Shown here piece by piece: positions 7,792-17,109 of a stretch of DNA of 64,000 bases. The position numbers were made by a program, and so were the translations under genes. The notes beneath the pieces are model-generated. The model did no database searches and was not told the origin of the DNA. It saw nothing but the letters and a program-made list of their open reading frames with translations. Position 1 is the stretch's first letter; each line of letters opens with the position of its first letter. The DNA is from JAAELZ01 sp965209105 (GTDB taxonomy: Bacteria > Pseudomonadota > Gammaproteobacteria > Arenicellales > Poriferihabitantaceae): contig CBDBQB010000033.1 in NCBI GenBank assembly GCA_965209105.1, forward strand, positions 124,001-188,000. The letters run 5' to 3'.

Positions 7792-10134
7792 TTATGCCTC
7801 GTTTAAAACAGTTTGATGAACAGACGGATCGACTTTTTTACCTTCAAGCCAATTGTCAAAGCGGATCAGTAGGGCGGGAAGCAATAGAAAATCAACAAAC
7901 AACGCCAAGGCAATAACGGCCGATACCAGCAAACCCATCTCAGCGTTGAGAGAAAATGAAGACGTTGAAATCACTAAGAAGCCCGCAACCAGCGCTACTG
8001 ACGTGGTCCATAGCGCCACACCCACGGTTGAGAAAGCATACTTGACTGCCCCAATGGCATCGAGCCCTCGTTCCCGACGTGCCCGTAAATATTTGCTCAT
8101 AAAATGAATGGTGTCATCGACCACGATCCCAAGCGTCATGGCAGCCACCACCGACAAACCCAGGCCAATTTCGCCATCAATCAGCGCCCAAATACCAAAG
8201 GCCATGCCGGCTGGAGCAATATTGGGAATCAGCGATAATAAGCCGTAACGTACCGACTTGAAAAAGAAAGTGAGCAGTAAGGAGATTGCCACCAAGGCGA
8301 TTGCCGTACCCCCGAGCATACTAATAATATTACGCATCCCAATATGTGAAAACATCACGGTTGGGCTGGCGCCGACTGTTTTAAGTTCCGGCGTGTTTTC
8401 GTCCATCCAGTCGGCGATGCGGTCTTCAAAATTCAGCATCTCGGTGGTTGAGATTGTTTTGAGTGTAGCGCTCAAGCGGGTGCGCTGTTTTTCAATATCT
8501 ATCTGATTGTTCATATCCAAGCCGTAAGGCAAGGACATCTCATACAGCAGGAGATACTGCGCTGCCATATCACGCTCCTCGGGAAGGCTATAAGAAGCGG
8601 GGTCATCACCATGCATACTCATATTCACGCGCTTGAAGATATCCGTTAAAGCATTCACGTGAATAACCTCGGGCTGCGCACGCAACCAATCGGTAAATAG
8701 CTGCACTTTTGCCAAAAATTCGGGTTTGGAAATGCCCCCAGACTCAAGTGAATCAAGCGAGAAATCCACAAAATATATACCGGTTAAGTTTTCAACCACG
8801 TAATCCGTATCCGTTCGGAACTCTACACGCTCATCAAAATATTCAACAAACACGTCGTTCAGCTCATTCTTCGGAATAAACGCCATTGCAGCAATAATCA
8901 ATAGCGAGATGGTGGGTAGCAAAACCCGTCGCTTATCAATCACCCAGTCGGCAAATCGATTCATGGTAGTCGTACCAAAGGATGTTTTCTCTTTGGCCTT
9001 TACCGGCAATAAAGTCGCCACAGCGGGTAAAAAGAAAACGGCATAGAACCAAGCGAACATCACGCCCATTGCAGAAATATTACCCAAATCATGAAACGGC
9101 GGCGCGTCACTGAAATTCAGCGATAAAAACCCGATTGCAGTAGTCACCGAAGTCAATAATACCGGATTGAAATTGATCCGAATACTTTCAGCCATCGCGG
9201 ATTTTTTATCCTGCCCTTCACGCAGGTTATGCATCCAGTTGGCGAGTATATGCACACAATCTGCCACCGCCAGGGTTAATATTATTGTCGGCGCAGACAT
9301 CGCAGGTGGACTGAGTTTTATGCCTAACCAACCCGCAACCCCCATGGCGGACAGAATCGACAAGATGATTGTCAGAAAAGTGGCAAATGTTCCACCTAGC
9401 CCGCGTAGCTGCACATAAATGAGCAACAAGATGATCCCCAATGCCGCGGGGATGAGATGCGTCATGTCGTATTTCGAGGCCTCAGGAAAGGCATTATTCA
9501 TCATCACGATGCCCGTCAAATAGGGCTTTAAATCCGGATAGGTAGTGAGGATATATTCTTTAAGTTCTCGTATATGGGCAACAACCTTTGGGCCTTCAGC
9601 GGCTTCGTCTAAACCGGGTAACTCAACCGTGACATTAATCGCTGCGGTGCGCCCGTCTTGGGCAATCAATCGATGTACCAACAAGGGCTCGTTGAGCGCG
9701 ATTTGCCGAATGCTTTCGAGCGACTCAGGGCCGAGGTTTTCTGCGTCTTCATACAAATTACCCACCTGTAAGTCGTCACCCACGGCTTGCGTATGTTGGT
9801 AGTTTGAAAGTGAATCAACGCGTATTGAATACGGCGTCTGCCACGCGCGTTCAGTAATATCTGCAATCGCCGCCAGTGTCGCGGGCTTGAATACCACTCC
9901 ATCATCGGGCGCCAACGCAATCAAGGCATTATCGTTTTTGGTGTAAGTGTCTTGTAAACCTTCAAACGCGACCAAATGGGGGTCGTCGCCCGAAAAAAAC
10001 ACGCGGTAATCATTGGTAAAGGCAAGATTCTTCCCGCCCGTCGCAGCTGCCCCCGCAACGATGAGACTGAACACCAAGCTCAATACCTGATTGCGCATTA
10101 CCCAAGCGCCTATGCTAGAACCTAAATTTGCCAT
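7792..10134 (-). CDS. MMPL/RND-superfamily exporter
   Basis: A 780-residue RND-type membrane protein: one N-terminal helix, a large periplasmic loop, a block of helices with TLAVADCVHIL, a second periplasmic loop, and a second helix block with GIVVDDTIHF. The paired acidic residues in these two blocks are those used for proton relay in the family. It lacks the longer AcrB-type docking domains and groups with MMPL/hopanoid-type (HpnN-like) exporters, which move lipids or hydrophobic molecules. It follows tetR by 28 bp and is coupled to the LolA-like gene. The cargo cannot be read from the sequence. Confidence 0.9.
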   Translation of the reverse strand: MANLGSSIGAWVMRNQVLSLVFSLIVAGAAATGGKNLAFTNDYRVFFSGDDPHLVAFEGLQDTYTKNDNALIALAPDDGVVFKPATLAAIADITERAWQTPYSIRVDSLSNYQHTQAVGDDLQVGNLYEDAENLGPESLESIRQIALNEPLLVHRLIAQDGRTAAINVTVELPGLDEAAEGPKVVAHIRELKEYILTTYPDLKPYLTGIVMMNNAFPEASKYDMTHLIPAALGIILLLIYVQLRGLGGTFATFLTIILSILSAMGVAGWLGIKLSPPAMSAPTIILTLAVADCVHILANWMHNLREGQDKKSAMAESIRINFNPVLLTSVTTAIGFLSLNFSDAPPFHDLGNISAMGVMFAWFYAVFFLPAVATLLPVKAKEKTSFGTTTMNRFADWVIDKRRVLLPTISLLIIAAMAFIPKNELNDVFVEYFDERVEFRTDTDYVVENLTGIYFVDFSLDSLESGGISKPEFLAKVQLFTDWLRAQPEVIHVNALTDIFKRVNMSMHGDDPASYSLPEERDMAAQYLLLYEMSLPYGLDMNNQIDIEKQRTRLSATLKTISTTEMLNFEDRIADWMDENTPELKTVGASPTVMFSHIGMRNIISMLGGTAIALVAISLLLTFFFKSVRYGLLSLIPNIAPAGMAFGIWALIDGEIGLGLSVVAAMTLGIVVDDTIHFMSKYLRARRERGLDAIGAVKYAFSTVGVALWTTSVALVAGFLVISTSSFSLNAEMGLLVSAVIALALFVDFLLLPALLIRFDNWLEGKKVDPSVHQTVLNEA

Positions 10135-10162
10135 TTTTATTACCTTGTAGTGTTATAAACGC

Positions 10163-10822
10163 CTAATCGAGCCTCTCGATACGCATCTGTGATAAATAGT
10201 GAATCAGACCCGCACCGCATTGAATTAAAGAATCAACACTCCTCGCACTTTTAGCCATCACCATGCAGCCCTGCAAAGTCGCCATTGTCATCAAGGCTAT
10301 CGATTCTGCCGACACCTCTTTTTTCACTGTCCCGGCGTCTTGTCCCCGCTGAAAAGCTTCTACCATATTCTCTCGCTTATACTGATACAGCTGATCAATG
10401 CGTTGTTGAATGGCTTCATCAATCGGCGACATTTCCTGCGCCAAGCTGTCCACCGGACAGCCCAGTGCTATATCTTCATCCGTCATTTGAGACTTAATAG
10501 TGTTTAAAGTGCCTACCAAGACCGCGATCGGATCGTCACTGTCTTGCATCGGTTTGATAAAAGTGTTCTCGACATACTCGGCGTACACTTCATCGAGCAA
10601 GGCCATCACCAATTCATGTTTGCTCTTGAAGTGATGGTACAAAGCGCCCTTGGTCACCCCGGCTTGATTGATGATGCTCTGAATACTCGCCGCTTGATAA
10701 CCATTGAGATGAATCTCCTTAAACGCCGCCAACAATATTTTCTGCCGCGTGCTGTGCACATCTCCCGAAAACCAACTCAACCACCAGTTGTGCGATATTT
10801 CGATATTGGGCTCAGATTTCAT
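10163..10822 (-). CDS. TetR/AcrR-family transcriptional repressor
   Basis: A TetR-family regulator. The N-terminal helix-turn-helix is clear, including TRQKILLAAF, AASIQSIINQAGVTKGALYHHF and KSKHELV, followed by a variable ligand-binding domain. I chose the ATG at 10822 (219 residues). The frame stays open upstream to a TTG at 10858, but that stretch holds a TTGACA -35 hexamer, a TATTAT -10 hexamer and the operator palindrome, so it is promoter rather than coding. It is the first gene of the exporter operon and probably represses itself and the three genes behind it. Confidence 0.9.
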   Translation of the reverse strand: MKSEPNIEISHNWWLSWFSGDVHSTRQKILLAAFKEIHLNGYQAASIQSIINQAGVTKGALYHHFKSKHELVMALLDEVYAEYVENTFIKPMQDSDDPIAVLVGTLNTIKSQMTDEDIALGCPVDSLAQEMSPIDEAIQQRIDQLYQYKRENMVEAFQRGQDAGTVKKEVSAESIALMTMATLQGCMVMAKSARSVDSLIQCGAGLIHYLSQMRIERLD

Positions 10823-10828
10823 AGCCGG

Positions 10829-10858
10829 ATAATACATACCGACCGTTTGGTATGTCAA
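10829..10858 (-). promoter_or_regulatory. TetR-type operator embedded in the exporter operon promoter
   Basis: On the minus strand, TTGACA (10858-10853) and TATTAT (10834-10829) are separated by 18 bp. The spacer is largely filled by an inverted repeat ACATACC-N8-GGTATGT (10834-10855), with inner bases resembling the ACCGACCG core of many AcrR-type operators. A repressor bound here would block RNA polymerase directly. The -10 ends 6 nt before the ATG at 10822, so the message should start at or very near the start codon. Confidence 0.75.
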
Positions 10859-10984
10859 GCAGTATCTACCGGAAATTTGTCAGATGTCTAATACTTTAAA
10901 CCAATTTGACTGACAAGCCCGACACTTTGAATCACCCCCTTCCCTTCCACCCAATCCTTATTAAACCTCAGCCTAACGAATAAC

Positions 10985-11024
10985 GTAGCGAACGCAGAAA
11001 AGACTAGGCAAAAATGAGTGAAAA
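10985..11024 (+). repeat. dispersed 40-bp repeat, copy 1
   Basis: This stretch matches 63961-64000 at 34 of 40 positions in the same orientation, sharing CAGAAAAGACT and AAAAATGAG. It lies in the non-coding gap between the tetR operon promoter and the end of the BamA-like gene. The second copy also lies outside genes. Its role is unknown. Confidence 0.6.
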
Positions 11025-11054
11025 ACTGCAATTTTATGCTCAGGTCTTAATTAC

Positions 11055-12347
11055 TTAAAACGTTGCCTCACTGGCCACATAAAGACGCGATGCGCCTTCA
11101 TCGCCTAAACCATAGGCATAATCGATACGCAACTCTGTGCCCACCCATTGTTTAAATTTCCAGCGCAATCCTAGGCCGATCCCATATTCGAAATCCAAGT
11201 CCTTTATATCCGAAATTTGCGCATAAGCATTGCCAAAATCGAATAGCACAGCACCACGCACATTCTTTTTTCCGAAAAGGGGTGTGAGGTACTCCGTGTT
11301 TACTAGAAAATAGGCATCGCCTTCTAATGTTTCGCGTGGATAGCCGCGCAGCGTATGGCTGCCACTCAACTCGTAAATCGGCTCACCAAACAATGAGTGA
11401 TCTCCCGAAGCCAACTGCAACTGAATATTGAAGTTTGTGTGCTCGCGAGATGCGAGGGGTAAATAATAGCGATAAAAAAACTGTTGATGAAAAAATGGAC
11501 GATCCGACCCCCAGGCCTTGCGCGCTTGTTGCAAACGCAGGCCGATGGCATAGCCCTCTTTGCTATATAAATGGTTGGCCACGTCACGAAAACTGATGCC
11601 CGCGATCAGGCTGACAAAATTTGCATCATCATAAAATCCCGATTGGCCGCCCAAATGGTCATGATCGAACTGCCTGTACTCAAGGCCAACTTCAGCATGC
11701 AAACCTTTGCTCGCGCCAAACGGGGAAAACCAACGCCCCATTCCAAAGCCTACCGAGAACTCTTGTCGCTCATAATTGCCGCGCCGGCCTTTTCTTTCTT
11801 CGTCTATATCTACTTGCGTAATATCGGCATACGCAAACGTTGAAAATTGCGTATTAACGATTCGCGGATAAATAAATTTCCAGCTCGCGCGCAGTTGTTC
11901 GTCTTTCGATGCGTCATCAAAGGTCTTGTGGGTAAGCGTCAAGCGCGACGTTTGGTTTAAGCCGTTGAGATTACTCTCCCTCCAGTTAAGCCCTAAAGTA
12001 ATATCACCATCACCATTTCGGTCGATCCTCGGTAGCACATACCAATCATGCTTTTTCTCTTCGACACTCACGACGACCAAAGTAAGGCCCTGTATTTGGC
12101 CAACCACTATTTCTACCGATTTAAAAAGACCCAAATCCATGATCGCTTGACGCGAGCGATCTAAAAGCTCATCGGTAATTTCATCCCCATTTATCAGCTG
12201 CATTTCCTGCTGAATGATTTGTGTGCGGGTCTTAATATTCCCCTCTATTCGAATTTCATCGACACGTTCTGCGCTCGCCGAAAGCGAGGCAATACCCAAG
12301 AGCACCACGCACAGGTATCGCCCAAATTGAGAAAATAAGCTGTTCAC
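11055..12347 (-). CDS. BamA/TamA-like (Omp85) outer-membrane surface antigen with one POTRA domain
   Basis: A 430-residue exported protein with a signal peptide ending at about SLSASA. One POTRA-like domain follows (about 28-105: VDEIRIEGNIKTRTQIIQ ... LGLFKSVEIVV), then a 16-strand-type barrel with the pattern GYPRETLEGDAYFLVNTEY, and it ends in phenylalanine. This is the single-POTRA Omp85 architecture, shorter than BamA (five POTRA) or TamA (three). Omp85 proteins insert or secrete outer-membrane proteins; the role of short members is not established. Its start overlaps the stop of the EamA gene by 4 bp. Confidence 0.88.
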   Translation of the reverse strand: MNSLFSQFGRYLCVVLLGIASLSASAERVDEIRIEGNIKTRTQIIQQEMQLINGDEITDELLDRSRQAIMDLGLFKSVEIVVGQIQGLTLVVVSVEEKKHDWYVLPRIDRNGDGDITLGLNWRESNLNGLNQTSRLTLTHKTFDDASKDEQLRASWKFIYPRIVNTQFSTFAYADITQVDIDEERKGRRGNYERQEFSVGFGMGRWFSPFGASKGLHAEVGLEYRQFDHDHLGGQSGFYDDANFVSLIAGISFRDVANHLYSKEGYAIGLRLQQARKAWGSDRPFFHQQFFYRYYLPLASREHTNFNIQLQLASGDHSLFGEPIYELSGSHTLRGYPRETLEGDAYFLVNTEYLTPLFGKKNVRGAVLFDFGNAYAQISDIKDLDFEYGIGLGLRWKFKQWVGTELRIDYAYGLGDEGASRLYVASEATF

Positions 12348-13243
12348 AATACGCGCGGTGTTCCTCTGCGCGCGCCATGCACTAAATAAATACCTAACAA
12401 CACCAAGGCCAAGGCGATAATCATGCGCCAGCTCATCTGTTCTTTCAAGAATATCACCCCGAAGATGCTACCAAAAATGGGAATGATGTAGTTGATTTGC
12501 GCAAAACGTGTTGCCCCCAAGTTACGGACTAAACGGAAATATAATACGCTCGCAAGCGCGGTTGGAAACAATCCTAATAAGATCATGGGTACAATGGCGC
12601 GCGAATTCCAAGTCATCTGGCTGGGATCCTCAAAGATAAAAGCCATCAATAAGGAAAATATCGACGCCACTATTGTTGCGCCCGTCGCGACCATGAGTCC
12701 AGAACCACTTACCTGCAGTTTAACAAATATCGTCACACTCGCGTAACAGAGCGACGCCACCATTACCATAATTTGCGCGGCGGTTTCTTCAGTCGCCCCT
12801 TGCCAGATCGAGAAGCCCAGCAATAGTAGTAGGCCTGCGAACCCAGTTACGATTCCAAAACTTGATCGGCCTGAAAGCGGCTCATCTTTAAGATAAAAAT
12901 GCGCCATCACGACCGTAAATAGCGGCATGATACCCATCAGCACCGCAACAAAGGAGCTTTCCAAGGTTTCTTCACTCCATCCAATGAGCGTAAACGGCAG
13001 CGCGTTGCCAAAAAAACCGATCACGGCATAATTGACCAGCGCGCTTGCTGAGAGGTCTAACTTTTCCCGCTGAATCCAGACCATCCAAATGGTCAGTGCC
13101 ACAGCAGCAATAACTATCCTACCTGCGGTGAGTGTTGCTGGACCAATTTCGCCGACCCCCACCTTAATTAAACTAAAGGAAGTGCCCCAAATCGCAGCAA
13201 CAAATATCAGCAACAAGTATTCGCTAGTAAATGATTGCTTCAT
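12344..13243 (-). CDS. EamA/DMT-family permease
   Basis: A 299-residue protein with ten hydrophobic helices in two repeats of five, the EamA (drug/metabolite transporter) plan. It shows LLIFVAAIWGTSFSLIKVG at the N-terminus and the second-repeat pattern IPIFGSIFGVIFLKEQMSW near the C-terminus. The family exports amino acids, nucleotides and other small metabolites; the substrate cannot be predicted. It overlaps the BamA-like gene by 4 bp, so the two share a transcript. Confidence 0.88.
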   Translation of the reverse strand: MKQSFTSEYLLLIFVAAIWGTSFSLIKVGVGEIGPATLTAGRIVIAAVALTIWMVWIQREKLDLSASALVNYAVIGFFGNALPFTLIGWSEETLESSFVAVLMGIMPLFTVVMAHFYLKDEPLSGRSSFGIVTGFAGLLLLLGFSIWQGATEETAAQIMVMVASLCYASVTIFVKLQVSGSGLMVATGATIVASIFSLLMAFIFEDPSQMTWNSRAIVPMILLGLFPTALASVLYFRLVRNLGATRFAQINYIIPIFGSIFGVIFLKEQMSWRMIIALALVLLGIYLVHGARRGTPRVL

Positions 13244-13697
13244 CTAGTCGCTGCTTGCACTCATTGAGGGTTGATTGCTGGAAATCATTTGTTTGCGCCA
13301 GTAAGGCGCTATATACGTTGCTGGCGCTAATAAAATTGGTGGAATTCCACCGTTGAATGGAGAAATCTTTCTGGCCTTTCGCGAGGTGCCTAAGCCTCCA
13401 CTGCGCTTCATTGTTCTTTGCTTATAAAGCGTGAACATACAACGCGTTTCTAGACTTGGCTGCTGAATTTTTAGTCATAGCAGTGGGTTTTGATGAATGT
13501 AGGCAGGCCATAGTTTCAATGCGTAGAACAAGTTTGGGTTTAGGCAGAAAGACGCGCTTCCTTGCATAAGCGGCCTATTCTAACCGCTGTACGCTCTACA
13601 TGCTCCAATTGTTTAGCGGCCCAAGCAACTTCCGATTCTAAGCAATTCTGTTCATCCCAACTTCAGCGCGACAAGTTAGGCTAAAAGCGCAACAAAT
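13244..13697. other. 454-bp non-coding gap before the EamA gene
   Basis: I see no convincing gene here. A leftward frame of 64 codons (13438 to 13244) ends with a stop abutting the EamA ATG, but it has no recognisable domain and unusual composition. A promoter for the EamA and BamA-like pair must lie here or upstream. No hairpin terminator or long repeat is evident. Confidence 0.5.
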
Positions 13698-14084
13698 TTA
13701 AGGGGTGAGTTGACGCTTTATTGCACGTTGTTGTCGACGTTGTCGTTTGGTCGGTTTTCCGTCGAGGTCTGACAGGCGTGCCGCCTTTATTTCTTGAAGG
13801 CGCGAATGACGTGCTTCGGTGACAGATGCATGTTCTGAATACAGTGTCTTGGCGAGTGAAGCGCTTAAGCGTTTTTGCGACAACGCGACTAGCTGAACTT
13901 CATATATAAGCTGTCCACGTCGGATACGAACCCTATCACCTAAGGCAAGTTGGGTCGCTGGCTTGGCTTTCTGGTCATTGACATTGATATGACCGCGTTT
14001 AATCGCCTTGGCTGAAAGCGAGCGTGTTTTATAAAACCTTGCCGCCCATAACCAAATATCGAGACGCACTTTAAGTTGATTCAT
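13698..14084 (-). CDS. hslR: heat shock protein 15, S4-domain ribosome recycling factor
   Basis: A 128-residue S4-type RNA-binding protein. VRLDIWLWAARFYKTRSLS at the N-terminus, the GHINVNDQKAKPATQL loop, and a Lys/Arg-rich tail (KPTKRQRRQQRAIKRQ) match Hsp15. Hsp15 binds stalled 50S subunits carrying nascent chain tRNA and helps recycle them. I start at the ATG at 14084; the two preceding in-frame codons are TTG. TAAAAT (14096-14091) lies 6 nt upstream, and a second hexamer TATAAT at 14116-14111 could give a short leader instead. No Shine-Dalgarno sequence is visible. Confidence 0.9.
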   Translation of the reverse strand: MNQLKVRLDIWLWAARFYKTRSLSAKAIKRGHINVNDQKAKPATQLALGDRVRIRRGQLIYEVQLVALSQKRLSASLAKTLYSEHASVTEARHSRLQEIKAARLSDLDGKPTKRQRRQQRAIKRQLTP

Positions 14085-14200
14085 CAACAAATTTTAACCC
14101 AAATAATTAAATTATATGTCCAAAATAGCCAATTGGCCTACTCGGCTGGGCACCGCTCAGCCCCCTGCAACTATGGTACGCTATAGCGTCTTGATCGTGA

Positions 14201-14833
14201 ATGCCTAGGATGCGCATCTTTGTCACTTTTTTGTTATTGATTTCCAGTGGTGGCAGTTTCGCTGTCGGCCCACTTGATGGTGAAGCATCTATCGATTGGT
14301 GGGGCAATGAATTAAGCGGCAACCCTTTTGACAATACACTTGACGCGGGTACGCTTAGCCTTCGGGCTGAAGGCTGGTGGAATAAGAAATGGGGTATTCG
14401 GGGCGGTTTGTATCTAACGGATATTGATGCACCCCAATTTGACGATCCACGGCGTATCAGCCTAGATGTAAAACGGCGCTTTCTTTCGCCCACAGACAAC
14501 ACTTTTGTCGCCGCCGGCCTTGGATGGGAAAATCTTGGTTTGGAGAGCGGTGAAACCAGCAATGGCATTCGACTCTCGCTCGAGGGCAGATTTGGCCTGG
14601 GCGGAATAGCAACACTGTATGGCGAATCCATTTGGATGCCTAGTTTTAGTTCAGTCAATGGTCTCAGTAACGTTTCTGGGATCGAATTTGAAACGGGTGT
14701 TGTTTTTGATCCTTTTCCGTTCTTGTCCGTGCGCGCGGGTTATCGTCGATTTAGGTTAAACTATGACTTAAATAATGATTCAGGAAATTCCATCTCTCAG
14801 GGCTTATTGATTGGCGCGGGTATTCACTGGTAA
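14201..14833 (+). CDS. YfaZ-like small outer-membrane protein
   Basis: A 210-residue exported protein: signal peptide MPRMRIFVTFLLLISSGGSFA, then a region rich in alternating hydrophobic strands (LSLRAEGWWNKKWGIRGGLY, LSVRAGYRRFRLNYDL), ending in ...GAGIHW with a terminal aromatic residue. Size and pattern fit the YfaZ type of small outer-membrane barrel; the family has no clear function. It starts about 115 bp from divergent hslR. A second in-frame ATG at 14210 is possible but would lose three residues only. Confidence 0.7.
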   Translation: MPRMRIFVTFLLLISSGGSFAVGPLDGEASIDWWGNELSGNPFDNTLDAGTLSLRAEGWWNKKWGIRGGLYLTDIDAPQFDDPRRISLDVKRRFLSPTDNTFVAAGLGWENLGLESGETSNGIRLSLEGRFGLGGIATLYGESIWMPSFSSVNGLSNVSGIEFETGVVFDPFPFLSVRAGYRRFRLNYDLNNDSGNSISQGLLIGAGIHW

Positions 14834-14911
14834 CGCACGTTAGTTCCGGCCTATAGAATATAAGCGAGGTGTCACCAAGCTTAGGCTGCGCAATAACGAA
14901 CGGAAACACCC

Positions 14912-15598
14912 ATGTTAGACTCACCCTCCAAAACCCTGCTCGACGCATTACCCCAAGACGTTAGGCGCTCGCTAAAGGCGGCCGAATATACCGTTAAATA
15001 TCCAGCGAATTCTCAAATCCTGAGACAAAATGAGACCTCTAAGGACGTTTTTTGTATCAACTACGGCAAGGTCAGAATAACCCTGTACACCCAGCACGGC
15101 TATAAATTGAGTTTTACGGATATCCACGCTGGACAAAGCTTTGGCGAACTGTCCGCCATTGACAAGATGCCCCGATCAGCAAACGTTGTCACGGTCGAGG
15201 AGACCTCGCTGACCCGCATCCCTTACCTTAAGTTTGTCGCCCTAGTTGAGGAGTATCCGCCCTTCGCGAGGTTTATCTTGTGTCAAATGAGCGCAATGGT
15301 ACGCCGCCTAAACAGCCGTTTGTATGAACTCAGTGCGCTCGACGGCACCCACCGCATTTACGCCGAAATACTGCGGATTTCCGAAGAGGGTATTGCGCAA
15401 GCAGACGGGCAAATTATAGTTAACAACCCGCCCACCCATGTGGAAATTGCCGCCCGCGTCAACTCGCACCGCGAGGCCGTTAGTCGTGTATACAATGCCC
15501 TACACAAAGAAGGCATACTCGAAAAACACTCGAAAGAATTGCGACTAGACCGTTTAGACATACTGGAAGAAAGAATTCGGCTCAAACTCAAGCAATAA
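14912..15598 (+). CDS. Crp/Fnr-family transcriptional regulator
   Basis: A 228-residue regulator. The N-terminal cyclic-nucleotide-binding fold spans about 15-130 and contains GELSAIDKMPRSANV, close to the phosphate-binding cassette of CRP, including the Arg-Ser pair, so cAMP or a related nucleotide could bind. The C-terminal winged helix-turn-helix spans about 165-215 (THVEIAARVNSHREAVSRVY). Only two well-separated cysteines occur, which argues against an FNR-type iron-sulfur cluster. A TATAGAAT stretch about 60 bp upstream may be part of its promoter. Regulated genes cannot be inferred here. Confidence 0.9.
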   Translation: MLDSPSKTLLDALPQDVRRSLKAAEYTVKYPANSQILRQNETSKDVFCINYGKVRITLYTQHGYKLSFTDIHAGQSFGELSAIDKMPRSANVVTVEETSLTRIPYLKFVALVEEYPPFARFILCQMSAMVRRLNSRLYELSALDGTHRIYAEILRISEEGIAQADGQIIVNNPPTHVEIAARVNSHREAVSRVYNALHKEGILEKHSKELRLDRLDILEERIRLKLKQ

Positions 15599-15620
15599 GC
15601 CCAATCAAGGTATTGGCCCG

Positions 15621-17039
15621 CTAACTTTTAACCCTGACAGTGAAGCGCAAAACTTTCTCACCCTGCGCGGGGACCACCAGGCTCCAATCGGCTGATCTCG
15701 CGTGTGTTTTCGCTGGCGCTGGGCCATCCACAAGCCGCCACTCTCCGGAAAAGCTTTCTTTGAAATCAACCCTAACATCAAGATCTTTTTCATTGCGAAC
15801 GAGCAGCTCAATCGTGACTTCATTGTGATTTCGATAGGGCTGTTGCGTGGGCAGACGTTTATAACTAATTTGTCGTTTGACTGCGCTTAGATCAAACGCT
15901 TTGCCTGTTTTAAGGCGAATTTTTGCGCCTTTGGGCGTATGACCTATTTTGTCTTCGCCTGCAAAACGCAAGTCAGCCTTCCCCTTTGCGACTTGTGAAT
16001 ACATGCGTATGACGCCAGCGGGCATGGGCAGGCCTAGGGAAGAGGTTTCGACATTGTCGAATTCTACAAAACTGTCAACGGAAAGCTTTTGTTCTTGCGT
16101 GTCGGGCGAATAATATAGATAAGGATGCCCTACCATTTGATAGCTACGCATAAACGGAACCTTATGCGCCTCGAACAAAGCGATTTGTCGGATACTTTTA
16201 TTCGGTAGGGTTAATCGTCTGGGCAAGGCATACAGGTGAAAGTCTGCAAAACCAGTGGCGCCAATCGCAGCATTTTCCGCCATCGGCAACGCCATTGTGC
16301 GCGCTTTAAAATGATCCGAAACGACAGCTTGAACTTGATTAACGGCACCTGCAATAAGCTCAACACTCGCATTTTCATACGCGATGCCGCTTTGGTTTTC
16401 AATGGTGGCCTTCGCACTCAGCTGCAAGCTTTGATCATCTTCATCTATTCGCACCACATAATCGGCCTGCCATCCTAGGCCGCGAGTGAGATAGCTCAGC
16501 ATAATGTTTGATTGCACTGCGTCTTCGCTCTCAACAGCAAGGCTCACCATTGAATCAAGCGGGCCGTCTGGCAAGGCGTCATAAATAATCCGCCGTCCCG
16601 CGAGATCCGTTTCGTAATGACCGCCTACCTCAAACACAAGCCCACCTTGGACTGACAGCAATCTCGCGCGCTCACGCGTTTGCGCTCCGGTCACTACATT
16701 CGTTCCCACTAAGGTGACGAGCCGACCGACCGAAGCCGACAAAACATCCGCCGCCTGTATTGCAGGTGTAAATTGCTGATCGATTAGACTAACGCCTGGC
16801 GGAATTGAATGCGCCATCACACTGTGGCGGTTGAGCAATGGACTGATCGCACTAATATTTAATTGAACTTCGCCCTGGGGCAAGTTGACCAACCGCTCGT
16901 CGTTGATCAACGACAAATTTTGATTATAGATAGCCAAGGAAAGCGAAGAGCGAGCATCCGCATCGAGATTGATCGTTTGTGCCCATGACGGCATCGATAT
17001 TGTCGCGAAGCATAGGGCTAAGCCAATGCGTTTAATCAT
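15621..17039 (-). CDS. DUF4139 domain-containing exported protein
   Basis: A 472-residue protein with a signal peptide of about 20 residues (ending SWAQ). The sequence follows the DUF4139 plan: an N-terminal part with SLAIYNQNLSLINDERLV and LPQGEVQLNIS, a middle part with LSYLTRGLGWQADYVVRI, and a C-terminal beta-rich part with VTIELLVRNEKDLDVRVDF and VPAQGEKVLRFTVRVK. Bacterial members are usually secreted or periplasmic and lack a defined role. It converges on the Crp/Fnr gene, with 22 bp between stops, and lies downstream of rluD on the same strand with a 70-bp gap. Confidence 0.85.
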   Translation of the reverse strand: MIKRIGLALCFATISMPSWAQTINLDADARSSLSLAIYNQNLSLINDERLVNLPQGEVQLNISAISPLLNRHSVMAHSIPPGVSLIDQQFTPAIQAADVLSASVGRLVTLVGTNVVTGAQTRERARLLSVQGGLVFEVGGHYETDLAGRRIIYDALPDGPLDSMVSLAVESEDAVQSNIMLSYLTRGLGWQADYVVRIDEDDQSLQLSAKATIENQSGIAYENASVELIAGAVNQVQAVVSDHFKARTMALPMAENAAIGATGFADFHLYALPRRLTLPNKSIRQIALFEAHKVPFMRSYQMVGHPYLYYSPDTQEQKLSVDSFVEFDNVETSSLGLPMPAGVIRMYSQVAKGKADLRFAGEDKIGHTPKGAKIRLKTGKAFDLSAVKRQISYKRLPTQQPYRNHNEVTIELLVRNEKDLDVRVDFKESFSGEWRLVDGPAPAKTHARSADWSLVVPAQGEKVLRFTVRVKS

Positions 17040-17109
17040 AATGAATTATTTGTGCTAAAAATCTCATCATCTCATAAAGGAATGAATCCGCTCTGAACTC
17101 GGCACTGCG

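Noticed and set aside
10163..10858. Longer tetR gene from the TTG at 10858
   Set aside because: The extra 12 codons coincide with a consensus promoter and an operator palindrome, so the ATG at 10822 is preferred.
10877..10916. Inverted pair TTGTCAG / CTGACAA upstream of the tetR promoter
   Set aside because: Arms are only 7 bp with 26 bp between; it is expected by chance in a region of this size and no function is implied.
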